Below are positions 23,408 through 30,624 of a DNA stretch of 32,243 bases, in pieces. The DNA comes from Asaia bogorensis (GTDB lineage: Bacteria > Pseudomonadota > Alphaproteobacteria > Acetobacterales > Acetobacteraceae), in assembly GCA_943333505.2 (NCBI GenBank), contig CALQTN020000046.1, positions 1-32,243 on the forward strand, read 5' to 3'. The notes under the pieces are model-generated. The model searched no databases, had not been told where the DNA came from, and saw only the letters and a list, made by a program, of their open reading frames with translations. The position numbers and the translations under genes are program-made. Position 1 is the first letter of the stretch. Every line of letters begins with the position of its first letter.

Positions 23408-24367
23408 TCAAGCGAACGCCGCCTTGCCCAATTCGGCATCCGGGCTGACCGCGTTCGCCGGGCGCGCCGGTCGGTTTTGCCGCAACGTCGCCGCCCCGTC
23501 TGCCACCGCACGATAGGTCGCAGCCGTCAGCGCCTTGCGCGATGCGAAGCCTTCCGGGTTCATCGGCGTATGCAGCAGCATCGTCGCCCCCATATCGGTC
23601 ATCTGCAGCAACGGCCAGGCATGGCTGGCGAGGTCCATGTCGCCATACCACGCGAACACCAACCGGTTGGATCGGCCAACAGGCAGCCCGGCAAGCCGGT
23701 CGAACACCAGCGACACCGGCTGCACCAAAGGCGGGCGATTGGTCGCGCCAGTCGGCGCCTCGGCCAGCGACAGGAAAGCGGAGCGGAACGGCATCACCCG
23801 GGAGCCGTCGGATGACGTGCCCTCAGGGAACAGGATTAGGCTGTCACCATCATGCATCCGCTCCCGCATCGCATCGCGTTCCCCGGCGGTGCGGGTGCGC
23901 TGGCGCGAGGTGAAGGCGGTGCGGCCAAGCCGCGCAATCCAGCCGATCAGCGGCCAGGTGCCAACTTCCGATTTGGCGATGAAACACGCATCGAGCTGCG
24001 CGCCGAGCACCAGCACGTCGAGCCAGGATGTGTGGTTGCAGACATAAACCACCGGGCGGCCATCGGCGGTGCGCTGCGCCGGCGCGCCGATGGTGCGAAC
24101 CTTGAGGCCGATCAGCCAGCACAGGCTCCCCCAGTAGAAACGCGGAAACGCCCGCTTGGCGGCACCCAGCCCGGTGCGGCCCGGCAGCAACAACAAAGCC
24201 GACTGGATAACCATCGCAATCACGGTCCAGATTGCCACCAGCAGCAGGCGGCGCACCGCGCGGATGGCGCCCGAGACGCGGCGGCGCGGCGGCATCGGCG
24301 CCAGCACGTCCATCGGCACATGGGTCCGGGGCAGGCGCAGCTTTGGGCGGTGCGGGGCGTGCTTCAT
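23408..24367 (-). CDS. 1-acyl-sn-glycerol-3-phosphate acyltransferase-like (PlsC family)
   Basis: It is predicted to transfer an acyl chain to lysophosphatidate or a related lipid acceptor at the inner membrane. The product has 319 residues from ATG 24367; a TTG two codons upstream is less likely. A basic N-terminus precedes one membrane helix (about 40-62). The catalytic H-x4-D motif is NHTSWLD, the acceptor-binding motif is FPEGTSSDGSRVMPF, and VQPVSLVF is the last conserved block. The C-terminal extension (after ATYRAVADGAATLRQNRP) is not conserved. It faces the EamA gene divergently with about 150 bases between. Acyltransferases of this family also modify ornithine lipids, so the substrate is not certain. 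Confidence 0.88.
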   Translation of the reverse strand: MKHAPHRPKLRLPRTHVPMDVLAPMPPRRRVSGAIRAVRRLLLVAIWTVIAMVIQSALLLLPGRTGLGAAKRAFPRFYWGSLCWLIGLKVRTIGAPAQRTADGRPVVYVCNHTSWLDVLVLGAQLDACFIAKSEVGTWPLIGWIARLGRTAFTSRQRTRTAGERDAMRERMHDGDSLILFPEGTSSDGSRVMPFRSAFLSLAEAPTGATNRPPLVQPVSLVFDRLAGLPVGRSNRLVFAWYGDMDLASHAWPLLQMTDMGATMLLHTPMNPEGFASRKALTAATYRAVADGAATLRQNRPARPANAVSPDAELGKAAFA

Positions 24368-24517
24368 CGCCAACCATTACGCCACCGACCCGCGCCGAAC
24401 AATGACGGGACGATGACCGTTGCTTGAACCTATCGTGGCAGCCATCGCAACAGGCGGAGTGGCGGCGCGGGCGCGGGCTTGGCAGGGTGCGCCGAAATCG
24501 ATCCCCTGGGGCCAATC

Positions 24518-25420
24518 ATGTCAAAACCGCAAAGCCTGACCGCCGAGGCCTGGCTGCTGCTGCTGGCCCTGTCACTGCCCTGGGGCGCGACGTTTCTGTT
24601 GTTTCGTATCTTGGCGCACGACCTGCCACCGTTCACCATCGTGCTGACCCGCACCGCGATCGCGGTACCCGTACTCTATGCGGTGGTGCGGCTGCGCGGC
24701 GGACGGATGGATATCCCTTGGCGCGCCTTCATGGTGATGGGCCTGCTCAACAACGTGATCCCGTTCGTGCTGTTCGCCTGGGCCGCCGGCCATCTGCCAA
24801 GCGGGCTTGCCGCCATCTTGAACGCTGCCACCCCGGTGATGACCGTTCTGGTGCTGGCCGGCTTCGGGATGGAACGGCTCACCGGGCTACGTTTGACCGG
24901 TGTTGGCCTCGCCTTCGCCGGCGTCGCGGTGCTGATCGGTCCGGATGCGTGGCGCGCCAGCCCCGATCTGCTCGCCGAACTCGCCTGCCTGCTGGCGACG
25001 GTTTCGTATGCGTTCTCCGCGTTGTGGAGCCGGCGCTTGCAGGGCATCGACCCGTTCAAGGCGGCGTGCGGGCAATTGGCGTGCTCGACGCTGATCCTGT
25101 TGCCACTGGCGGCGCTGTTCGATCAGCCATGGAACCTGCCGATGCCAGGGCTAAACACCTGGATCGCGCTGCTGGTGTTGGCGCTGGTCTGCACCGCGCT
25201 GGCGTACGTCATTTTCTTCCGGATCATTGCGGTGGCCGGTGGCGGGAATGTGATGCTGGTCACGTTCCTGATCCCGGTGACCGCGATGGCGATGGCGGCG
25301 GTGTTTCTGCACGAGCCGATCACCTGGGCGGCGCTCGCCGGGATGGGGCTGATCGCGGCGGGGCTGGCGGCGATTGATGGGCGGATCGTGCAGAAACTGC
25401 GAGTGCAATTCCAGTCGTAA
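24518..25420 (+). CDS. EamA/DMT-superfamily transporter
   Basis: This is a ten-helix inner-membrane carrier of the drug/metabolite transporter superfamily, often a metabolite exporter. It has 300 residues from ATG 24518 (MSKPQSLTAEAWLLLLALSLPWGATF), chosen because GGGG sits just upstream and helix 1 starts directly after; the frame is open further upstream to 24479. Two EamA repeats are visible: the first with WGATFLLFRILAHDLPPFTIVLTRTAIAVPVLY, the second with YAFSALWSRRLQGIDPFKAACGQLACSTLILLP. Near the end FLIPVTAMAMAAVFLHEPITWAALAGMGLIAAGLAAI is the typical second-repeat ending. Substrate cannot be predicted. It converges on the unrecognised gene at 25463-26632. Confidence 0.9.
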   Translation: MSKPQSLTAEAWLLLLALSLPWGATFLLFRILAHDLPPFTIVLTRTAIAVPVLYAVVRLRGGRMDIPWRAFMVMGLLNNVIPFVLFAWAAGHLPSGLAAILNAATPVMTVLVLAGFGMERLTGLRLTGVGLAFAGVAVLIGPDAWRASPDLLAELACLLATVSYAFSALWSRRLQGIDPFKAACGQLACSTLILLPLAALFDQPWNLPMPGLNTWIALLVLALVCTALAYVIFFRIIAVAGGGNVMLVTFLIPVTAMAMAAVFLHEPITWAALAGMGLIAAGLAAIDGRIVQKLRVQFQS

Positions 25421-25462
25421 CCGGTGGCGGTATTCCAGGAAATAAGCCTGGCAGCCGCAACC

Positions 25463-26632
25463 TCACATCGTCGACATCACCGCCGGCGCCAGCGCCGCCA
25501 CCTTGGCGAACGCATTCCCGGTGTTACGGAACCGCATCTCCCCCGCATCGGCCAGCATTTCATGCCGTGACGCGCAGGTTACTGCCACGACCTGCCGCGC
25601 GCTGGGATACGCAAGGAACTGCCGCGTCTCCGCCTCCAGCCGCAACCGGTCGCGCAGTTCGCTCCATTCGGCGCGATCAGTGTCCTCGATGAACATCGCC
25701 AGTATCCCCGGCCGCGTGCCCGACAGCCGCGCCGGCGCCAGCACGCCAAGCCGATGGCGCATCGCCACCGCGATTTCGTTTTCCCGCCCAGCGCGCGCCG
25801 CCAGCACGAACACGCCTTGCCCGGCAGCGGTCACCGCCAGATGCGCCTCATTGCCGAACTCGCGTCGCACCCCGGCAAGCAACCCGGCCTCATCGGCCTG
25901 GGCTGCGGCCAGCATCAGCGGGTCGAGCCGCAAGACCGCGGCCGCGTCATGGTCCTGACGGGTGGTGCCCGACAGCATCACCTTGATCCGCGCATGCAGG
26001 CTCGCCAGGCTTTCCGGCTCACGCTTCAACCCTTGCGGCAGGGTCATCTTCAACAAATACCGGCCGGGATGGGCCTCGAGCCAGGTTTGCAGATCCGGAT
26101 CGATCCGGTCGACCAATTGCACCCAGGCGCCGCGATGCACGTCGCGACCATCTTCGGCCGACATGGTGTCGCAGGCGATTTCGGCCTCAACGCCCTCGCG
26201 GGTGATCAGCAAATCGAAGGGTGCGGCATCGGCGAAGCCAGCAAAGCGCACCGCGAAGCCACGCTCCCGCTGCATCGCGGCAGTGCGGATTAAGTGGAAC
26301 AGCGGCACCAGAGTGCTCTCATCGGCAAGAGCGGCGCGGATTTCAGCCAGCAACCTGGCACGGCCATCCGGCGCCAGACTGGCCGCCAACGCTGTTGTCG
26401 CCTGCGCGAGCCGGATGATCGCCGTCTCCGATGGGGCCAAAGCCCGGTCGCCGGCCCGGGTCAGGCGGTCGATCGTCAGTTCCAGCAAGTGCCGCTGCAG
26501 CGCCGCGCGCCCGGCCCGGCCGCCCGCACCGCACATAGCCGCCACTTCGACCATTCGCCGGCGCCAGCGCGCAGGACCGGCCAGCTTGATAAAACGCGCG
26601 GCGTCTGATGGTGCGGTCACTGCCAGCCTCAT
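25463..26632 (-). CDS. unrecognised protein, possibly nuclease-fold
   Basis: The product has 389 residues from ATG 26632 (MRLAVTAPSDAARFIKLAGPARW); the frame is open up to an ATG at 26728, but the extra 32 residues look like translated upstream DNA. It is soluble, Ala/Arg-rich and without membrane segments. A central block reads FAGFADAAPFDLLITREGVEAEIACDTMSAEDGRDVHRGAWVQLVDRIDPDLQTWL. The D-(x)n-E-x-x pattern after a beta-strand vaguely recalls PD-(D/E)xK nucleases, but the lysine is absent, so this is only a hint. LEAHPGRYLLKMTLPQGLK and AMFIEDTDRAEWSELRDRL are other ordered parts. I recall similar proteins only as uncharacterised Acetobacteraceae entries. It is divergent from the tRNA-Leu gene. 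Confidence 0.6.
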   Translation of the reverse strand: MRLAVTAPSDAARFIKLAGPARWRRRMVEVAAMCGAGGRAGRAALQRHLLELTIDRLTRAGDRALAPSETAIIRLAQATTALAASLAPDGRARLLAEIRAALADESTLVPLFHLIRTAAMQRERGFAVRFAGFADAAPFDLLITREGVEAEIACDTMSAEDGRDVHRGAWVQLVDRIDPDLQTWLEAHPGRYLLKMTLPQGLKREPESLASLHARIKVMLSGTTRQDHDAAAVLRLDPLMLAAAQADEAGLLAGVRREFGNEAHLAVTAAGQGVFVLAARAGRENEIAVAMRHRLGVLAPARLSGTRPGILAMFIEDTDRAEWSELRDRLRLEAETRQFLAYPSARQVVAVTCASRHEMLADAGEMRFRNTGNAFAKVAALAPAVMSTM

Positions 26633-26769
26633 GGATCGGAACAAGCTCTTAGATCGCACAAAATCCCGCCATGCGCCATAGAGGACAACAGCAGTCCGGA
26701 TAAGTCCGCACGCCCCGACTTGTGACAATTCGCGGGCTGCGCTAAGTCCCGACGCTCACGGGCGCGCAT

Positions 26770-26854
<85 letters not shown>

Positions 26855-26899
26855 CTCGCCCCTGAGTTGATGGTGCGATGAACGAGGATTCTTCTTAAG

Positions 26900-28234
26900 A
26901 TGTTGGTGACTGAGACGCTCTCCGAGGGCTTGAAACGCGCGTTCAACGTGGTGGTTCCTGCAGCCGACATAGCCCAGCGGCGCGCCAAGCGCTTCGCCGA
27001 GCTGGTCAAGACCGTGAACCTGCCTGGGTTCCGCCCTGGCAAGGTCCCGATGTCGGTCGTCAAGACCCGCTTCGGCGCCGGCGTCACCGGTGAAGTGCTG
27101 GAAGAAAGCGTCAACAGCGCGACCTCCGAATTGCTCGAAAGCCGTGGCTTGCGCTCGGCGATCCAGCCCAAGGTCGAGCTGGTGAAATCCGAGGAGGACG
27201 GGGATCTCGAATTCACCGTCGAACTGGAATTGCTGCCAACCATCACCATGCCGGATTTCGCGACCATCGAGCTGACCCGCATGACCGCGGCGCCGTCGGA
27301 TGAGGCGCTGACCAAGGCGCTCGAAGGCCTCGCCCAACGCCAGCGCGAGCTGACGGCGGTTGAAGAAGCCCGCCCGGCCGCTAAGGGCGAATTCCTGATG
27401 GTTGATTTCCTCGGCAAGGTCGACGGCGTGCCGTTCGATGGTGGCGATGGCAAGGATGTGGACATCGAAGTTGGCGGCGACGGGTTCATCCCCGGCTTCA
27501 CCGATCAGCTTGAAGGCATGTCAGCCGGCGAATTCAAGATCATCGATGTGCAGTTCCCGGCCGAGTACGGTGCAGCCGCGCTCGCTGGCAAGGCCGCAAC
27601 CTTCGACATCACCGCCAAGACTTTGAAAATCCAGACGCTGCCGACGTTGGACGACAGCTTCGCCGAAAAACTCGGGTTTGGTGCCCTGGATGAGGTGAAA
27701 GACCTCATCGGCAAGCAGATGCAGCGCGAATACGACCAGCTGTCACGCTTGAAGATCAAGCGCCAGTTGCTCGATGCGTTGACCAAGGTCGCCGAATTCG
27801 ACGTCCCGCCGACCCTGCTGGAAGGCGAATTTGCCCAGATTTGGCAGCGCGTCGAAGCCGACCGCAAGGAAGGCAAGCTCGACGCTGATGACGCCGGCAA
27901 GGACGACGACACACTGCGCGCCGAATACATGGCGATCGCCAATCGCCGTGTGAAGCTTGGCTTGCTGCTCGCCGAAATCGGCCGGGTGAACGGCATTCTG
28001 GTGACCGAAGACGAACTCGCCCGCGCCATGCGCGCCGAGGCCGGGCGTTACCAGGGCCAGGAACAGATGGTGATGGATTTCTTCCGCAAGAATCCGCAAG
28101 CCGCTGACAACCTGCGCGGTCCGATCTTCGAGGAGAAAGTGGTCGATTTCGTGCTCGAACTCGCCAAAGTCACCGACCAGGTCGTCACCCCGGAAGAACT
28201 CGCCAAGGAACCCGAGCCCGAAATCGCTGGCTAA
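26900..28234 (+). CDS. tig: trigger factor (ribosome-associated chaperone)
   Basis: It binds at the ribosome exit tunnel and shields nascent chains; it also has peptidyl-prolyl isomerase activity. The product has 444 residues. The ribosome-binding domain covers about 1-110 with the docking loop GFRPGKVP (43-50). The FKBP-like domain follows (GEFLMVDFLGKVDGVPFDGGDG to IIDVQFPAEYGAAALAGKAATFDITAK, about 165-245). The C-terminal arms make up the rest (QMQREYDQLSRLKIKRQLLDAL). The start MLVTETLSEGLKRAFNVVVPA matches alphaproteobacterial homologues. It heads the classic tig-clpP-clpX-lon order and is followed after 78 bases by clpP with its own likely heat-shock promoter. Confidence 0.97.
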   Translation: MLVTETLSEGLKRAFNVVVPAADIAQRRAKRFAELVKTVNLPGFRPGKVPMSVVKTRFGAGVTGEVLEESVNSATSELLESRGLRSAIQPKVELVKSEEDGDLEFTVELELLPTITMPDFATIELTRMTAAPSDEALTKALEGLAQRQRELTAVEEARPAAKGEFLMVDFLGKVDGVPFDGGDGKDVDIEVGGDGFIPGFTDQLEGMSAGEFKIIDVQFPAEYGAAALAGKAATFDITAKTLKIQTLPTLDDSFAEKLGFGALDEVKDLIGKQMQREYDQLSRLKIKRQLLDALTKVAEFDVPPTLLEGEFAQIWQRVEADRKEGKLDADDAGKDDDTLRAEYMAIANRRVKLGLLLAEIGRVNGILVTEDELARAMRAEAGRYQGQEQMVMDFFRKNPQAADNLRGPIFEEKVVDFVLELAKVTDQVVTPEELAKEPEPEIAG

Positions 28235-28247
28235 CCTCAGCAACGGA

Positions 28248-28285
28248 CTCGTAACCCTGTTCGTGCATCCTATCTGAAATGCACG
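28248..28285 (+). promoter_or_regulatory. RpoH-like promoter of clpP, with an inverted repeat around the -10
   Basis: CTCG (28248-28251), 17 bases, then CCTATCTGAA (28269-28278) compares with the alphaproteobacterial heat-shock consensus CTTG-N17/18-CYTATNTNNG (one mismatch in each box). The -10 decamer is exactly the spacer between CGTGCAT (28262-28268) and ATGCACG (28279-28285), a perfect 7-bp inverted repeat. Confidence 0.55.
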
Positions 28286-28312
28286 CCCATTGTTCGAAGG
28301 ATAAGCCGAAAG

Positions 28313-28957
28313 ATGCGAGACCGGGATCCGCTAGAGATCTACGCCAATAATTTGGTACCGATGGTGGTCGAACAGACCGCCCGCGGTGAACGTTCCTATG
28401 ACATCTATTCCCGCCTCCTCAAGGAACGAATCATCTTCCTGACGGGCCAGGTTTATGATGGCGTGGCGTCGCTGATCTGCGCGCAGCTTCTGTTTCTGGA
28501 AAGCGAGAACCCCAACAAGGACATCTCGTTCTACATCAACAGCCCCGGCGGCGTGGTTTCGGCCGCTTTGGCAATGTATGACACGATGCAGTATATCCGC
28601 AGCCCGGTCAGCACGGTGTGCATCGGCATGGCGGCTTCGGCCGGCAGCTTGCTGCTGACAGCGGGCGCCAAGGGCAAGCGCTATGCGCTGCCCAACGCGC
28701 GCATCATGGTGCATCAGCCTTCAGGCGGCGCGCAGGGCCAGGCGACCGATATCGACATCCAGGCCAAGGAAATCCTCTACACCCGCCGCCTGCTCAACAA
28801 CATCTACGTGCATCATACCGGCCAACCGGTTGAGGCAATTGAACGCAAGCTCGAGCGCGACACGTATATGTCGGCGAGCGAGGCGCGGGAATTTGGCTTG
28901 ATTGATGAGGTTGTGGATCGCCGCCCGGAGACTCCGGAAGGCGAGGTTAAGGCCTAA
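28313..28957 (+). CDS. clpP: ATP-dependent Clp protease proteolytic subunit
   Basis: This serine protease forms two stacked heptamers and degrades proteins fed by ClpX or ClpA. The product has 214 residues. Catalytic Ser 109 lies in [11 protein letters not shown], His 134 in IMVHQPSGG and Asp 183 in LERDTYM. The oligomer interface and substrate motif [23 protein letters not shown] (73-95) and [12 protein letters not shown] are intact. The N-terminal [22 protein letters not shown] includes a short processed or gating segment. SD-like AAGGATAAG lies about 10 bases upstream of ATG 28313. clpX follows after a structured spacer of about 240 bases. Confidence 0.98.
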   Translation: MRDRDPLEIYANNLVPMVVEQTARGERSYDIYSRLLKERIIFLTGQVYDGVASLICAQLLFLESENPNKDISFYINSPGGVVSAALAMYDTMQYIRSPVSTVCIGMAASAGSLLLTAGAKGKRYALPNARIMVHQPSGGAQGQATDIDIQAKEILYTRRLLNNIYVHHTGQPVEAIERKLERDTYMSASEAREFGLIDEVVDRRPETPEGEVKA

Positions 28958-28988
28958 GGACGGTTTCTTTTGTTTGAAAACAAAGGAT

Positions 28989-29090
28989 AAAAAACTTCCT
29001 CACTTCGTTGCGACAAGGCGCGGGGCTGCGACGAGTGTGCCCGGCAACCAAGTGAGAGAAAGTTTTTTTGGTCCGTAAAAATAACGGACC
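28989..29090 (+). terminator. long imperfect stem-loop plus second hairpin between clpP and clpX
   Basis: AAAAAACTTCCTCACTT (28989-29005) pairs, with bulges, with AAGTGAGAGAAAGTTTTTTT (29050-29069). Inside, GTTGC pairs with GCAAC and GGGC with GCCC, making an 80-base hairpin ending in T7. GGTCCGT, loop AAAAATA, ACGGACC (29070-29090) forms a second hairpin. The first resembles a terminator after clpP, which would give clpX its own transcription. A mobile repeat origin is also possible. Confidence 0.55.
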
Positions 29091-29200
29091 AGCCTTCCGT
29101 CTTTCTGAGCTTTTACCGTTTATTCCCAGCCCTTGTCCCCACAAGCGCTGGGGGCCTAGAGTGATCGATCGATTCCCGGCGATCCGGGGCAGGAGTGCTT

Positions 29201-30454
29201 ATGAGCAAGTCAGGCGACTCAAAGAACACGCTTTATTGCTCGTTCTGCGGCAAGTCGCAGCACGAGGTGCGCAAGCTGATTGCGGGCCCGACCGTATTCA
29301 TCTGCGATGAATGCGTCGAACTTTGCATGGATATCATCCGCGAGGAACACAAGACCCATCTTGTGAAGTCCCGCGACGGCGTGCCGACACCGAAGGAAAT
29401 CTGCAAGGTTCTTGATGACTATGTCATCGGCCAGCAGCACGCCAAAAAGGTGCTCTCGGTGGCGGTCCATAACCACTACAAGCGCCTCGCCCATGGCGGC
29501 AAATCCAGCGATGTCGAAATCGCCAAGTCGAACATCCTGCTGCTCGGGCCAACCGGGTCCGGCAAGACGCTGCTGGCGCAGACCTTGGCGCGCATCATCG
29601 ATGTGCCGTTCACCATGGCCGATGCAACCACGCTGACCGAGGCCGGATATGTCGGCGAAGATGTCGAGAACATCATCCTGAAGCTGCTGCAAGCCGCCGA
29701 TTATAACGTCGAACGCGCCCAGCGCGGCATCGTCTATATCGACGAAGTCGACAAGATCAGCCGCAAATCGGACAACCCGTCGATCACCCGCGATGTCAGT
29801 GGGGAAGGCGTGCAGCAGGCCTTGCTGAAAATCATGGAAGGCACGGTTGCCTCGGTGCCGCCGCAAGGCGGGCGCAAACATCCGCAGCAGGAATTCCTCC
29901 AGGTCGATACCACCAACATCCTGTTTATCTGTGGCGGCGCATTCTCGGGCCTCGACAAGATCATTTCGGCGCGCGGCAAGGGCGGCGGTATCGGCTTTGG
30001 CGCCGAGGTCCGCAATCCGGAAGAACGTCAGATTGGCGCGGTGCTGCGGGAGGTTGAACCCGAAGATCTTCTGCGCTTCGGCCTGATCCCGGAATTCATC
30101 GGCCGCTTGCCGGTGGTGGCGACGCTCGAAGATCTCGATGAAGCCGCACTGATCGAAATCCTCACCAAGCCGAAGAACGCGCTGATCAAGCAATATGCCC
30201 GCCTGTTCGAGATGGAGGGCGTGAAGCTCGGCTTCACCGATGAAGCGCTGGCGGCCGTCGCCAAGCGGGCGATCGCCCGCAAAACCGGCGCGCGCGGCTT
30301 GCGATCGATCATGGAGCAGATCCTGCTGACCACCATGTTCGAACTGCCCGGCCTCGAAGGTGTCGAAGAAGTCACGATTTCCGGTGAAGTGGCCGAAAAC
30401 CGTGCCGAGCCGCTTTACACCTACGGCCAGGAACCGCTGGAGCAATCCGCCTAG
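29201..30454 (+). CDS. clpX: ATP-dependent Clp protease ATP-binding subunit ClpX
   Basis: This AAA+ unfoldase hexamer recognises substrates and threads them into ClpP. The product has 417 residues from ATG 29201, which has AGGAG 5 bases upstream; an in-frame GTG two codons earlier is disfavoured. The zinc domain has Cys 13, 16, 35 and 38 (YCSFCGK, FICDEC). Walker A is GPTGSGKT (116-123), the pore loop is GYVGEDV, Walker B is [10 protein letters not shown], and the ClpP-docking IGF loop is present in [29 protein letters not shown] and [12 protein letters not shown] (sensor 2) complete the set. Its spacing from clpP and the hairpins between them suggest separate control. Confidence 0.98.
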   Translation: MSKSGDSKNTLYCSFCGKSQHEVRKLIAGPTVFICDECVELCMDIIREEHKTHLVKSRDGVPTPKEICKVLDDYVIGQQHAKKVLSVAVHNHYKRLAHGGKSSDVEIAKSNILLLGPTGSGKTLLAQTLARIIDVPFTMADATTLTEAGYVGEDVENIILKLLQAADYNVERAQRGIVYIDEVDKISRKSDNPSITRDVSGEGVQQALLKIMEGTVASVPPQGGRKHPQQEFLQVDTTNILFICGGAFSGLDKIISARGKGGGIGFGAEVRNPEERQIGAVLREVEPEDLLRFGLIPEFIGRLPVVATLEDLDEAALIEILTKPKNALIKQYARLFEMEGVKLGFTDEALAAVAKRAIARKTGARGLRSIMEQILLTTMFELPGLEGVEEVTISGEVAENRAEPLYTYGQEPLEQSA

Positions 30455-30462
30455 CGTTTCTA

Positions 30463-30488
30463 CCCCGCCCTGGTTGGGGGGGATTTTT
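30463..30488 (+). terminator. GC-rich hairpin with T run after clpX
   Basis: CCCCGCCC, loop, then a run of seven G, followed by ATTTTTGT, 9 bases after the clpX stop. The stem is imperfect (a bulged G) but the pattern is that of an intrinsic terminator. Confidence 0.45.
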
Positions 30489-30496
30489 GTCAAGGT

Positions 30497-30528
30497 CTTG
30501 CGGCGCGCGCATAGGCTGCCGATATTCG
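30497..30528 (+). promoter_or_regulatory. RpoH-like (heat-shock) promoter of lon
   Basis: CTTG (30497-30500), 18 bases, then CCGATATTCG (30519-30528) matches the alphaproteobacterial heat-shock consensus CTTG-N17/18-CYTATNTNNG at all but one specified base. It lies about 97 bases before the lon ATG, right after the clpX terminator. Confidence 0.65.
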
Positions 30529-30624
30529 GCTATAACGGCCAGGCGGTGATCCGCTTGGCCCGGCAAGCCAGCGTGCCCATGATTGGGGCGGTGGCCTGCC
30601 GACTGTCCCTTAGGAGGTCATTTT

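Noticed and set aside
29130-29165. Possible RpoH promoter for clpX (CTTG then GCCTAGAGTG)
   Set aside because: Only a few of the -10 consensus bases match and the best alignment needs an off-length spacer.
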